Below, in pieces: positions 47,650 to 61,564 of a stretch of 64,000 nt of DNA. A program made the position numbers and the translations under genes. Within the stretch, counting starts at the first letter, position 1, and each line of letters opens with the position of its first letter. The stretch is taken from the NCBI GenBank assembly GCA_022747635.1, contig JAKTNV010000001.1, forward strand, positions 29,305,990-29,369,989, given 5' to 3'. This DNA comes from Hetaerina americana. Taxonomy: Eukaryota; Arthropoda; Insecta; Odonata; Calopterygidae. The notes below the pieces were generated by a model, which saw only the letters and a list, made by a program, of their open reading frames with translations, searched no databases and was not told the DNA's origin.

Positions 47650-48900
47650 AAACAATAATACCTATTTCAAAAGAGAATACACCATATTAATACGAAAACT
47701 TTAGAATCATAAGCCTGATGACGCATGCGCAGAAGATTTTTCCACCAGTCAATTACAATAGAGTTGAACAACGTAAAGTAGGAGGGGGGTCCTTGATGAT
47801 GCTCAGTTTAATTTTAATAGATATTAGGGTACAAGAAGAGCTATTTGAACTTTAGAAAACTTATATGGAGGATAATCAAGGGAATGTTATTGGAAAATTA
47901 TCACGAGGCACTCAAACGAATCCGCGAATCTGGAAATAGCATTCGATAACTCGCGGTGGAAATGAATGATTCCTACTTTGAAGGACATTTAAGGACAAAT
48001 AAGCGATCCGCAACCTGCATTAAAACTAAGTGGCTGTGACTACACGTGGACTCAGACGTTAAGAAACAATAATTTAAGACATGAATAAAGCAATACGAAC
48101 GCTCGCCCATTATCTTCAACGCAGATATACTTCGAGAGATTGATAAATAAGTATTCCAGAAAGTTCCACATAAAAAAATCCGTACGTGCATTTTACTGGC
48201 GAGATGGCTTAAGCCACACATGAAGAGAGATATTCGTAGAGGGCGCCTGCAAACATGAATAAAGATATATAAATTAACAATCTCTAGATATAAGCACAAT
48301 TAAGGTTATATAGTATGCGGAAAAAAATACAGGAGACTGGGAAAGAGGAAATCAAAAGCGAGAGAAGATGTGAACGAGTGCTGCCAATCCGAAACTAGAG
48401 TAATAAGCAATGGAGGAAGCAAGAAGGTCATAATTAGCGGAATAACTCAGGCAAAGAAGGCACTCTTCCAGAAGAAATGTCTATGACATTTCTTGACAGC
48501 GGGAAACACAAACCTGGGAGTAAGGAAACACTATTACGAGTAAAACATAAATATACCTGGAGCATGCTTTTCTGTTGTAGTGAAGCAGAAAATAATACCG
48601 CAACGGGTAAAGAGAGATCTGAAGCAATGAAAGTGTGTGATTCTGTTGCTATCCGAGAACGTTGAACACCAAATGACATTTCAAACAGATTCATTAACTA
48701 AAAAAGAGTGGGTTGAGAAAGAGCTTAAATGAAAACTGAGAAAAGGAGGACACATATCGAGACACGATGACGAGGGTGAAGGCAGTCGTCAAGGGAAAAG
48801 TGAACGGGAAGAACTTCGGACGAAGATGACATATATGAAGCAATTCTACATCAAAATCTCACCCTGCGAATCACAAAGACTTGTGGTAGCGGTGACAAGT
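47650..48900 (+). pseudogene. Decayed LINE reverse transcriptase
   Basis: With frame changes, the plus strand reads FRIISLMTHAQKI near 47700-47740 (matching YRTISLISHAAK). DDAQFNF and GTRRAI follow near 47795-47850 (matching DDQFGFRKGRGTREAI), then NLEIAFDNSRWK near 47930 (matching VDFEKAFDRVNWEK). Further on come ISGITQAKKALFQKK near 48435-48480 and YTWSMLFCCSEAE near 48553-48590, equivalent to the IWSVAMYGAETW region. The order is that of an RTE-like polymerase. The FADD region is not recognisable and many stops exist. The C-terminal wording differs from the 29448 protein, suggesting a different subfamily. Confidence 0.65.
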
Positions 48901-50099
48901 CACACCCGGCCCTCAGAGTAATTAATGATTGAAGATGTCCAAGTGAAAAACTATAGAAGGCGTGAAGAACCAATGGAATATGTGGATAGGTTAGCCGATA
49001 CCGTAAAACGAATGGAAAGCTACGTAAAACCAATCATATGAATAATGACAGTTGATAGTGATGAATTTAAACTTGCTTAATAACACCAAAGTAAAAAGGA
49101 AAAAAAAGTGTTCTTTTAAGTTTCCCGTGATTCCGATGGGAATGTACAGGGCATCGAGAATGTGCAGGATGGATTGAAGAATTGATCAAATAGTTTATGC
49201 CGGCGTCAGTTATTTGTAAACTTCTAACAAAGAGGCAAGCGAGAAAATTGAGCATTTCAAATGAAATACCGATATTCACGAAAAGTAATATAAGAAGTAA
49301 ATAGAATAACGATTTCTTTTCTTCAAATATTCGTAAAACTCACAGATTTCAGTTTCCATAAAATGTTGCGAATAAAATAATTTTGCGCAAGGATCCACAC
49401 GAACAGTTTGAACAAAGACAAATGCTTACATTGTATTCACTAAATATTTCCCGGGAGAAGCAACGTTTTCTTTCCGAGAAAGTTCAGCATTCGCAAGTCT
49501 TTAAAAAACTGGGCTATACTTCCTGATGTACACTTATGGATATTACCTCCTTCGACATAATTTATGAGCCATCAAGGAGATTTGAAATCCATAGACCCAG
49601 CCCAACGAGCGCAATCAAAAGTTCTCGGCAATAAGTGTTGAGAAGCTGCTAGACAGAATTTTTGGAGCTGGATTAAATATCTTTCATCGACGGTCATGGG
49701 TTGAGAACAGCGGGTCTTTTGGAAATGAGATTACAGTCTCTTCCTATAAAGCAAATTCGCGACATGTCTAAGAATACGAACTGCAGAAGGGCAAAGGGAG
49801 GTATAATGGAGCAACGAAAGGCTGAAAGTTGACCTCGGGAAGGAAGAACAAAGAATGCAGGGTTGCTGTTGTAAAGTTTAAGAAAGTTAATAAGATTTTG
49901 GTGGCCATCTCCTGGTGGCATGCAAAGAATTTTCATTGAAAGAATCTGTCTCCACGGGTGTCATTAAAGAGTGCGGAATCGATTCACCAATTATTTCTCA
50001 AAACAATAAAATCGTTTTCACGACCCAGGGAAAATATATTGAATTTATTAGTATAAAAAATACAAATATATCCTTCGGTCGCTTTGAGAGCCATTCCGA
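48901..50099. other. AT-rich non-coding DNA
   Basis: Weak LINE-like sequence may continue to about 49030. Nothing else is recognised. Confidence 0.4.
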
Positions 50100-51010
50100 A
50101 CGCTTAGTGAGACCACACGAACTCCTTTCCCATCTTTACATTTAGGAGCAATGAGCGCGACGAATGGACGGACGCAGAGAGGCAGAGGAAGACACACACA
50201 TACACCCAACAGATTTTTCCAGGAGCGAAATTCGCCGGAAAATCTCTTTCCGCTGCTCCATTGGCCGCTCGCCCTTTCGCCAGCTCACTTCGCGAGAGTG
50301 GCGAAAAATACTTCCGCATTTTTACGCCAGAGTGCACTGGGTCAGTGGGAACTTATCGTACTACTCGGTTGCGGGTGGCATCTCGCTTGTGGGATGACTT
50401 TCACCGCCTCGGCGCGCTCGTGGAAGTGGTTGGCCTCGGCTCGGAGGAGGGAGGGGGGCGGGCGGTGGGAGGGGGATGGAAGGGGTGGGAAGGACCGCCG
50501 CGGCGGGATGGGGTTGGGGAGAGGGATTTGGCGGCGTGGGTTGGTGGGAGTAGGAGATAGGGGAGGAAGGAAGAGAGAGAGAGAGTTTTTTGCTGAAGGG
50601 GGGTGGTGGTGTGGGACGTGAGAAGAGGAGAGTCCGAACGAACGAAATTTACGAGAGGGAAAGAGAGTGCGCGGGGGGGTTGGAAATAAAGGAGACAAAG
50701 GGGGTGGGGAGAAGGCGTGCAAGGGATGTTCCCCCGGAGAGATAGGCACCCTATACGCACTAACGTGGGTCCCTAATTATGTTCATGTTTGTCGCCATGT
50801 ATCACGTGCATCGCTGACGGATTCCGAAAGTACTCGCACTTCGAACTCTCACCCCTCCCGCATCCTCCCGGATTGCGGGAGGGGTGAGAGTGCGAGGGTG
50901 AAAGTACCCGAATCGACGGAAAACCTCGGAAAGTGAATGCCGAATTTCATGCGGACCTCTTCGGAATATTTCACCCGAGGATTCGAGGGAGTGCGCGTCG
51001 TGTGACGTGG
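50100..51010. other. GC-rich region, G-run-rich plus strand
   Basis: From about 50440 to 50720 the plus strand is dominated by G-runs and GA repeats. Frames on both strands (up to 156 codons) are composition-driven and lack domains. Confidence 0.5.
50846..50890. repeat. GC-rich 17-bp perfect hairpin
   Basis: CTCTCACCCCTCCCGCA (50846-50862) is the exact complement of TGCGGGAGGGGTGAGAG (50874-50890) across an 11-base loop. Pairing can continue outward through CTCGCACT with a 5-base bulge. Confidence 0.85.
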
Positions 51011-54000
51011 CTGCGGCTGCTTTATTCGTCTCCCTATCGTAGAAGGAGGTAAGAGGGAAAAATACTGTGGATATCTCCGCCAACATCAAAAGCCAAGAGC
51101 CCTAATGTCGTATCGGTTCGTGCTAAACTCTCTGGTAATGCCAGCTGGAAAAAGTTTTTAAAATTATAAATTTGTTAATATGACTACTGTTTTCTTTTCG
51201 TCCATTAGTTAATCAATCGCTATTCATAAGAATTCTAACTTGGTCTGACAATTACCCGAGTTGTTCAAAATACATATCCTGATGGTGGAGGGCAGTACTC
51301 AATACTCCCGATGGTGGAGAATGAATCCACTATGATTGTTTCTTCAAATGCTACTCCTTGACCCTCAAGAGAGTTCCGGCCGATTTTTGCACATCTAAAG
51401 AACGGTTTCCATTCAAATTTAAGCACTTGAGACACTTATTTTACATTTTAATTATATAACTATTACTAAATGATCAGCAGCAACATCGATTGACGAACTA
51501 AAATGGCAAAAGCAGGTGGTCTAGCCTAACGAGTATATGAAAATATTAAAACTAGTTTATTTACCAATAGTGCTATTGGATTATTTAAAAATAAGAAACT
51601 AAACAGTTATCAGCTACCGTGAAGTCTTAAATCTGACAGGATTTTTCTAAAACCTACTCATCGTAGGAATGCAAACACATGAAGCCAATGTGTAAATGAT
51701 CATCAAATTACAGTTGATTGAAATTTATTTAAAAAAATCATCTGCAAATTAATAAAAAAAGTAGTAAAGAAGAAACTTTGTCCTGAAAATAATTTATATC
51801 AATTTAAAAAAGTAAATTACGCAAATACAATGGAAATTTCCACCTAAAAATATCCCATGTGGCCATGGCGCGTTTCAACGATAGAAGTCGTCCTCGGGTA
51901 CATTCCTAGATAGTCATCTTTAGCGTCAGGCATTGCCGAAAATACGATCATCTTCAGAAAATTGAAACAATCCCAAGCGTTGAAGAAAACGCGATTAAAT
52001 AGAATATTTTAAAGTGTAAAATTAATATTTTTTTATTAATTTGAATTTTAGAAACAATAATTCCACTGCGTCTCACCTCATACTGTTAATCTATATTTTT
52101 TTTATTCGTCTGGGAGAGGAAACCATGAAAATGAAATTAAGATCGAGACTATTCACTCATTAAGTGGAGAATAAAAGCTAACCCTGGCATTAAAAATACT
52201 GCTTTCTATTGTGGGCATGGTAATCAAAAAACATTTAAAGACATACGTTTTGGAAGAGGGAAACTGCAAAAAAGTGTAGCTCTGACGAGCAGGCATACTG
52301 CCATTCATTCTTTTTATTAATTAATAGCTCAATTATTTCCAATAAAATACTTTTGTACTCTGACCATGCATCAAAATAACCATAAATATTTTGGTAAATA
52401 CCGATCTTTCATCCATCCATCTTAATAGAAAGCGTTCCGTCCTCGGAAGGTGGGAATTAATCCTTAACGCCACCACTGGATAACCTCCATTGATTAAGGA
52501 CCTTGGGCTTCGAACTTTATGCCTCGTAAAGCTCTCGACAGACAGCTATTTCCTCTCAAAATTATTCGCTAAAATTTAACTTTGAGGGAAACTTTCATAG
52601 TCTACTCTTTGAAAGAACCCAAAGGGTCAAAACTGCGAGCAGGGCACGGTGAGATGTATACAAATAACGGAATGCTCTAAATTTGAATTCGAAAATGTTC
52701 ATTCAGGTATACATGAAAAATGACGGGCACTTAATAAGGAATCCTCTATTACCTCCTCTCTCCGAAGATATTCAACTTTAGCGACCTTATTCGCAACACT
52801 CCATGCCTCCGATAAACTCGGATGTTAAAAGGTGTGAACTTGTAAGACTAATATTTGTTGAAAGCCAAGAGTGTGTACACAATGACTACACGGTAAGCAT
52901 GACAATTAGGCCACTTCGAGGTACTGATTTTTTTCCGCGAGTGCCCCCTCCCCCTTCTCCTTCACCCTCTCTTTGCCCTTCCAAGTGAAAACGAAACACG
53001 ACTCACTTCAATTGAGGACGGATGACGTGAGAAAACACATGAGAGCCCCTGGCGGCAATTGCTTTGACCACAGCATTGCAATGTACCCAAGCTTTCTCTT
53101 TCCAGCTGTTACACCCGCAAGTAATTTGGTACTTGCGCAGAGGCGGAGGGAACTCGGCAAAATGGTTCTATGTAACATGCTCGAAAGATTTTATCTGAAG
53201 GGTTCTATCCGTATCTTGATCTAAAATGTTGTCTATGAGTTGGGTTACTCACGATCCAATGGAATCGTATGACCTCGCGACGTTTTTCATGGGCACCATA
53301 AAACATCATACATATTCTGCCATGGACAGCTTTATTTATCTGAATCTTAAATCAGTAAATGTTAAGTTTTAAAATGCATTTTTTTCAGGTAGAAAGTGAA
53401 CGTGTAGGGTGTGGTTGATATCACGCTTTATTTAAACTTCTCTCTTTATTGAAGTACTCAAGATTTACGTGAAGTTTCTAAATGCTCGTGCAATTGTATA
53501 TTACGCGACCGACGAACGCATACCAGCCAAAAGCATTAATTTTCCGAAGAATAATAATTATGTTCCGTCATTAACCAAGAAATCGGAAAATTAGAAGTTA
53601 CATCACTCATAATTCCGTGTTTGAACCAAAAAAATTAGCATACACCGTAAAACAATATATATTTAATTCCCTATGAATCGAAATGAAAAGCGAAATAATT
53701 TGCCGGATCAAAGTCGAAAAGTAAGCTGATGTTCATAAATTCCTATTTGAGGGGTTTAAACTAGTAATTTTGGATAATATTTGCGTTCAATTAATATAGT
53801 ATATCTTGTAGGTGCGATAAAATTCACGCATTTCTCTCAATTCTTTCTCTCCCTTTCTCTCTCTCTTTTTATAGCCCAAAACTTATCGCAATTTAGGTGA
53901 GAAATTCAGGATTAGTTGTATTTTTCAAACTACAGTATTTCGTTTCGTGACTACTTATGTGACGAGAATTTGATAATGAATAAATGTGGATATTTTTTTC

Positions 54001-55524
54001 ACACGCGCTTTATATATGTTTCATTTTTCGAACTCGAAATTAGAGGTCTACACTCCCGAGGAAATAGAATGACACATAAATAATTTAGTTCTCTTCTTAC
54101 CATGGGTCAACTCATCATTTGTAAATTTGGTGCATTTGCCAACTCTACTTGTTTTAACACTTACGATTTCACAATTTCATTTCCTGCGACATCTTCGAAT
54201 TCACGGTTTTCCAATTCTCACACAGCCAACAAAGCTATAAAAACCATACTCATGGCCAACCCCAGAAGTGACTATGTCCAAGGCTGAGCAATTAATGCCT
54301 GTCTTAAAGTCAATAACTACCCGAAAACTGAGATCAAGGAGAAGCTTAATCCTTAAGTCAATTGTATACAGGGACTGATGAAATCGAATTTTTTTAAACG
54401 GCTCTACGACCTGAAATTCATGTTTTATGAACTTGGTTCCGGTCCGGTTCTGCTGCCCTTCCCTTACATTTTCGCTTTTGGCAGGTGCCCGTAAATTGAA
54501 GGCTCCTGTTTAAAGGACCGGTCATTAAATAAGATCATTGGGTGCCGTGAAAGCCGTGTTTACAGTTTCTTGGAAAACCAGAAACAGAGTGATTTATGTA
54601 TGAAAAATAACAACGAAGAGTGGAATTAAGTCAGATATGCCCCCTAGCATCTCGCACTTTTAACTCAGTTTCATTTATGCAAAGGAGCCACTTCACACCA
54701 AGGCATATATTTGCAAAGTGCAAAAATCGGATGTGATAAAACAAACAGTTTACACAAAAATTGAATCTTACCAAACTAAATATTTTCCGCCGAAATTTTA
54801 TGAGCAAGAACTTAATAAACACCCAAGATACCCCTTAGTTAAAACGATGGTTTTGGACAGAATTGAGCTTCCATTGCGGACTCTCTAATATCAAGAATCA
54901 AAATAAGAGACATCGCGAATGCTTTTAGGAATTTTGATACTCGCTGATAACACAAATTAAGACGTCTGCATTAGTTGGAGATCTAAATCGGAAATGGGAG
55001 AATTTTTGGAAAAATGTTGATACAGAGAATCACCTCAATTGAACAAGACACACACACAATTCCGTCGGACTACCAGTGCGGTCGTAAGACTAAAAACATG
55101 AAAATATCTATCAACCTGGGACATGAAAAAAATCAAAAACTCAATTCGAGCATTAACGACTGGAAAAAAATGCAAGTTCAGGCATCGTCGCGGATAGTGC
55201 CAGCAAAGCTTACATAACACAGCCTCGTCACATTACCGGTTAGTTTATGTAGATTTCACCAAACGACTAACATTGCGGAGCACAGTGCCAAAAGACTGAA
55301 AGCTAAAAGATTAGGTCGCACGGGAGCGACACCCACTCTGGTGATGCGGTTACGTTCGTTCTTCGAGAAAAACTTTTCGCCTCGCAACCAATCGGCAGTT
55401 GATTTTACCTGTATATACATACATACTTCTACGTCGATGATGCAGAAGCATTCACGAGAGCAATCTAACATTTGGGCGCAATAGAATACAAAAATGACAC
55501 GTAAAAGGAAACTCAAATTTTATA
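51011..55524. other. AT-rich non-coding DNA, featureless
   Basis: The longest stretch without gene or repeat. There is a short CT-rich tract near 53835-53872. All frames are under 90 codons and no motif is recognised. Confidence 0.55.
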
Positions 55525-55533
55525 TATAGAAAT

Positions 55534-55594
<61 letters not shown>

Positions 55595-55682
55595 ATGAAT
55601 TAAGTATATATGTATATAATATATATATATATAAATGATAAAATAATTAATATTATATATATATATATATATATATTTATAT
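55525..55682. repeat. Interrupted (AT)n microsatellite
   Basis: AT blocks with TAAATGATAAAATAATTAATA-type interruptions. Confidence 0.95.
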
Positions 55683-55719
55683 AAAGTACCGCGATTCATA
55701 AACATTTACAGAAATTTGC

Positions 55720-55990
55720 GACGCAGTCTGATAGGGAGAGGGAAATGGAGAGGGGATATTTACGGAAATTCCTCAGGCCACACTTGATGCTTCTCATTCT
55801 CCTACCCTCCTTTCCCACCGTCCCTTGTCCCCACACTCCATTCCTGTTCCCGTCAGCCACACTGCGCGCCCGTGAAAGCGGTCTCGCGACGGACGGAGAG
55901 AAAGTGCTGTCCCAGGTGACTGGAGGGGGAGCGAAGGGGGGATACAGGAAGAAGAGGGATGATTCAAACCCCGCTCCACATGCACACAGA
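55720..55990. other. GC-rich patch, no gene identified
   Basis: Short composition shift directly beside the microsatellite; the frames have no motif. Confidence 0.4.
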
Positions 55991-56869
55991 TTACTGTGTG
56001 AGATCCTATCCTATCCCTAGTGGTAAGTATTCATGAATGTTCTTCCCTGGGAAACGGTTCCCCTTGCAGAGACACACGTCCCGGCGAAGAACGGCTCCGA
56101 AGACCAGTTTCCGAAAAACAAAACGATTTCGGAAAATATTCTAAAATGAATCCTTACTAATCATTTAATATTTTAATCAATCCAAGCATGTGCAACTCCC
56201 TAAATTCAACAAAATGAACTATGTGGAGGAAATATAGTACAAACAACAGGATATTTTATTAGCTACGATTAGTAAATCAAACGATTCATACTTTTTAAAT
56301 AATATATGGTTTTCAGGAAATGTTGTCGGAAATAGTACAGGTTAATAACGACCCAGTTTCCTCCCATATATCACCAAATAATCTCAATGTAAAAATAGTG
56401 AAACCATCAAAGATATGCATGCTCTACATCAATGAAATAGATAGTTCTCTATCAATCCGTCTGGAATTCGCAATAAAATTGGCGTTGTGTTTACACAAAC
56501 TCCAAGAGTATATTTTCAATATCAAATTACAGTGACACATTGAATCCGTGATTGATTGGATATAAGAAGTTTTCGTCATGGTCTCAAATCCATTATAAAA
56601 TTATTCAACTCCACGAACAGGTAATATTGCAGTCTTAGAGTCATTTATACACGATTCTGGGTATTTACAAACGAAGAAAATTATCTTCACAGTAGAGGTA
56701 TCTGCGTATTCTTGATCCCTGAAAGCTCTTATTTCGATACTTTGGGTCACCATTGGATAAACGTGCCATAAATGCCCCGTGATGATCTTCCGAAGGAACG
56801 TCAAATGAGTGCGACAAGTATCAGCCGCGAAGGATTGCGGAAAGCAAATTCATTCGGCTACCTCAGCCA
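55991..56869. other. AT-rich non-coding DNA
   Basis: Nothing recognised. Confidence 0.45.
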
Positions 56870-57580
56870 GACGTACATTCCACGTAATTAGAACGGAGCC
56901 TTCCGTCCAACTCCCCAGCCCCCACCCACCCTACCCCCCGCTCGGGGCACAATGCGGATTCCGTAATTCAGACGCCAATGCCACGAGAGTGTCCATCGAA
57001 CGGTGAATCCCACGTCCGGTCCCTCCCCCCACCTCCCTCTCAGCCTCTCCCCTTCACCCACAATCAACCCCCTTCGACCCCTCCCGGTCGTTACACGTTG
57101 ATGTAAGGTTAATAAAAGCTGAGCGGCCTCCCGGGGGCTGTTTCGCCCCCCCGCCCATCGCGGTGCACTTTCTAACTCCGCATTACGAGGTTACGTTTCT
57201 GGTTCATTTTCACTTTCAGCATTCATTGCCTTCGGACGCTGGGAATCACGAAGTGCACACTTCCGCACATGGAGCCGCCGTCCCTCTTCCCTTTCCGCCC
57301 GCGGCCTTCGCTCCTTGCACTTTTTCCACGATCTCTCTCCCCTCATCCCATCCGCAGCGTTCCCATTGCCACCTACCCTTCCACCCCCCTCACCAACACC
57401 ACCACCACCGCCAGTTTGATACCCGCGAGGAGGAAGTCACCGATTTCAGCGGCCGTCCGCGACTGGAAGAGCGCGCGCGCTTACTCGGTACACTCCCCCT
57501 GAGGGCTCCCGCGACCCTCCCTCCACGGCACTCCTTCTTAACCTTTACGACACCCGTCACACCTCTAGACTCTAAAACGG
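56870..57580. other. GC-rich segment, C+T-rich plus strand
   Basis: Pyrimidine-rich and CpG-containing. The 146-codon frame at 57163-57603 is Pro/His/Ser-rich and without a domain. Confidence 0.45.
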
Positions 57581-58431
57581 TTCTTGGAAATAGTACCTGT
57601 TAAATTGTTGAGCTCTGCGAAACCACGGTACGAGGGTGTCCGGCAACGGCAAAAAAAAATTGGAAATACACGCGGTAAAGATTTGTAATCTGTAGCTTAT
57701 GTTTCAGCTTCGACATTTGAAAGCGAGGGTAAGTTTAGATGATCACAAATAAATGTAATGGATGTTCATATTCACGCTCAGTGAACGAAAGAATATACTC
57801 CTGCGTGGTAACCCGCAAGCAACCTCAAGGGTGTATGGCGGGGGGTGATTCAACACTAGGGATGCGGCATCGAAAATTACGTTATGCGTAATCGTTCCTT
57901 ACAAATAAATATGAGAACTAAAAAGTATGTACAATAAAGTAGTAAATTTATGTAAATAGTGTGGGCACACACACAAGTTTTATGTCATTGGTGGATACAA
58001 TGGTGCTAGCAAATTTAAAATTATTCAAAATAATTATCACTGTTATGGAGTGACACACTTGAATGTTTAATTACTCTCTTCATTCTACTGATGGTTAATC
58101 ATTATTTTTTTGTATACCTATGCCTGGTGATCGATTCGTAGCAAATAGTAATTAACTATGAAATAAGTTCCACTTTTAACAGTTTTACGTAACACCGTTA
58201 GCATTGGAACAGTGGAATATTTTTTGCCACGGTTCGATCATGTCGCCTTCCACAACTTCACACCTCAATCCACAAAATGTATTATATTTCAGTAATTTCC
58301 CATTAGTCATTTTAAAGCATTCTGTTAAGGGTATGAGGATGTAAACATTGCCTATATTTGGAAATTAAAGTATCGACAGAGCTTTAAAAACGCAATCCAA
58401 GTCAGGAGTAAAATGCTAAAAATTTTAGGAT
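57581..58431. other. AT-rich non-coding DNA
   Basis: Nothing recognised. Confidence 0.45.

Positions 58432-59447
<1,016 letters not shown>

Positions 59448-59504
<57 letters not shown>
59448..59504. repeat. (AT)n microsatellite
   Basis: AT repeat between mariner family C and the LINE-tail unit. Confidence 0.95.
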
Positions 59505-59507
<3 letters not shown>

Positions 59508-59560
59508 AATACATATATTTGTCCATCCAAAAATCTACCTTAACCGGCAGATTACCTAAT

Positions 59561-59566
<6 letters not shown>
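59505..59566 (+). repeat. LINE 3'-end unit, copy 2 of 3
   Basis: Same 60-base unit as at 44165 and 60942, ending CTAATAATAAT and running into (AT)n that borders the left end of the complete mariner. Confidence 0.9.
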
Positions 59567-59597
<31 letters not shown>

Positions 59598-59598
<1 letters not shown>

Positions 59599-60922
59599 TA
59601 CCTTGATCAAAAATTTCCCGGAATTTATTCAGAAAATTAAAAATACAATTTTATTCATCTAAATCTATATTGTCCCCTTCAAAGTAATCCCCATCGACTG
59701 CAACACACTTATGCCAGCGCTTGATCCAATCCTCGAAACATTTTTTATATTCGGTTTTCGGTATGTCCATCAGTGCTTCCTGCGATTTTTCCATTACTTC
59801 CTCTCGGCTGCTAAAACGCGTTCCCCGTAATGGTTTTTTAACTCGATTGAACAGAAAGAAGTCACAGGGAGCCAAATCAGGTGAATTCGGTGGCTGTTGG
59901 ATGGTATTTGTTGCATTTTTCGTCAAAAAATTACGAATAATGATAGCACTGTGCGACGGTGCGTTATCATGGTGCAAAATCCACGAGTTTTCTGCCCACA
60001 TTTCTGGTCTCTTTCGGCGAATTGCTTCACGCAAACGTCTCATAACGCCCAAATAATACTCTTTGTTTACTGTCTGGCCTTCTGGCAAAAATTCATGATG
60101 CACTACACCGTTGTAATCCATGAAAACCGTCAGCATTGCCTTCTTTTTTGACTGAAAACGACGTGGTTTTTTTGGTCTCGGCTCATTTGGTGAACGCCAT
60201 TCACTTGCCTGATGTCTGGATTGCGTGTCGTACTCATAAACCCACGTCTCGTCTCCAGTAATGATCCTTTTGATGAATGTGGGATCGGATTCAGCCTCGC
60301 AAATCATGTCTTTTGCGACGTCAACACGGTCTCTTTTTTGCATGAAATTTTGAACCAACTTTGCTGCTACACGACGGAAACCCAAATCATTAACCACAAT
60401 GTCTTGGGCGGATCCATAGGCAATGTTCAAGTCCTCCGCTATTTCTCTGATGGTTAATTTGCGGTTATTGACCAACATTTCTTTTACTTTATCAATTTTT
60501 TCACCGACTTTCGATGTCGATGGTCTGCCACTGCGTTCATCATCTTCGATTGACTCACGACCACTTCTGAACCGCTCGTGCCACTGGTAAACGACCGTTT
60601 TTTTTAGAGAATCGTTGCCGAAACACTTTTCCAACATTTCCAACGTCCGTGCGCCACTAAATCCGTTTTTTACGCAAAATTTAATACAAGTTCGTTGTTG
60701 CAAATTTAAATCCATTTCTGAAATTGTAAAAAATCGCCAACACACACAGAGATAGATGTACTCTTGGCTACGTAACTTTTGCAAATGTCAAGTTATGACA
60801 CTAAGATTTAAAGGGAATATCAACAACAGATGTACCAATTTAACAAAAAAAAAACAGAACTCAAATCGGAACGATGGGAGCGCCACACGGTGGTTATTCC
60901 GGGAACTTTTTGATCAAGGTAG
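59598..60922 (-). mobile_element. Complete mariner transposon (family A), 1,325 bp
   Basis: Ends are inverted repeats starting CTACCTTGATCAAAAA (59598 onward; complement ending 60922), with about one mismatch in the first 24 bases. They are flanked by TA (59596-59597 and 60923-60924) inside an AT microsatellite. The length is normal for mariner and the transposase gene is intact. The same 60-base LINE-tail unit lies on both outer sides as a direct repeat. Confidence 0.92.
59651..60715 (-). CDS. Mariner transposase, DD34D, intact (354 aa)
   Basis: It would bind the element's inverted repeats and perform cut-and-paste transposition into TA sites in the nucleus. I chose the start at 60715 ([20 protein letters not shown]) because it gives the standard mariner N-terminus; the open frame continues 23 codons upstream without conservation. 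Order: first helix-turn-helix (about 1-55), ERSGRPSTS linker, second helix-turn-helix (about 70-120). The catalytic domain follows with [32 protein letters not shown] and [12 protein letters not shown], where exactly 34 residues separate the second and third Asp (DD34D). The C-terminus is [13 protein letters not shown]. The usual WVPHxL-like motif reads KLVQNFM here. There is no stop, frameshift or missing catalytic residue, so activity is plausible. Confidence 0.93.
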   Translation of the reverse strand: MDLNLQQRTCIKFCVKNGFSGARTLEMLEKCFGNDSLKKTVVYQWHERFRSGRESIEDDERSGRPSTSKVGEKIDKVKEMLVNNRKLTIREIAEDLNIAYGSAQDIVVNDLGFRRVAAKLVQNFMQKRDRVDVAKDMICEAESDPTFIKRIITGDETWVYEYDTQSRHQASEWRSPNEPRPKKPRRFQSKKKAMLTVFMDYNGVVHHEFLPEGQTVNKEYYLGVMRRLREAIRRKRPEMWAENSWILHHDNAPSHSAIIIRNFLTKNATNTIQQPPNSPDLAPCDFFLFNRVKKPLRGTRFSSREEVMEKSQEALMDIPKTEYKKCFEDWIKRWHKCVAVDGDYFEGDNIDLDE

Positions 60923-60924
60923 TA

Positions 60925-60997
60925 TATATATATATATATATACAAATACATATATTTGTCCATCCAAAAATCTACCTTAACCGGCAGATTACCTAAT

Positions 60998-61051
<54 letters not shown>

Positions 61052-61082
61052 ATATATTTATATATATATCTTTATATATTGT
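60925..61082. repeat. (AT)n with LINE-tail unit and CTTTATATATTGTT end
   Basis: AT repeat, then the unit at 60942-61003, then AT repeat ending TATTTATATATATATCTTTA and TATATTGTT. The same ending appears in inverse at about 44048-44090. Confidence 0.85.
60942..61003 (+). repeat. LINE 3'-end unit, copy 3 of 3
   Basis: Identical to copy 2 at 59505 over its whole length. Together they bracket the complete mariner as direct repeats about 1.44 kb apart. Confidence 0.9.
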
Positions 61083-61564
61083 TGACATTTACATATCGAC
61101 TGTCAATGTCTCACATTGGTACGAAGGACGATTATCTTCCCTTGGAGGTGCATGACACCCAGTGGAGATGCTTCTCCGAGGAGAGAGATTTCGAGGGGGT
61201 GGGGAATGGGAGTCATGCGGTTTAAGCCTCTACTCACGCCGACGAACCGGACTTGATTTAAGGAGGGCAATAAAATTTAGGTCTTCGGCATAAATATTTT
61301 CTTTCATTCCCGTGGTTTCCGTTTGGTTACCGTGTTCCCTTTTTTCCCTTGGCTGGAAGCTTGAGATCTGTACAAGGTTTATCGGATTGGAGATTAGACA
61401 TCGTAACTCAATGACATCCAGCTCCATCTCTCTCATCCCCGCCTTTGAATTACCCACTTACCCTGAATGGCCCAAATGGCCTCCCAAAACTCCAAAACAA
61501 ATTGCATGCCTGGATGATTAACTTTATTTTCATCCATTTTACCCTACATATTTTTTTATAATTA
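61083..61564. other. Non-coding DNA
   Basis: Nothing recognised. Confidence 0.4.

Noticed and set aside
59721..60457. Plus-strand frames of 81-111 codons across mariner A
   Set aside because: They are antisense to the intact transposase and have no independent motif.
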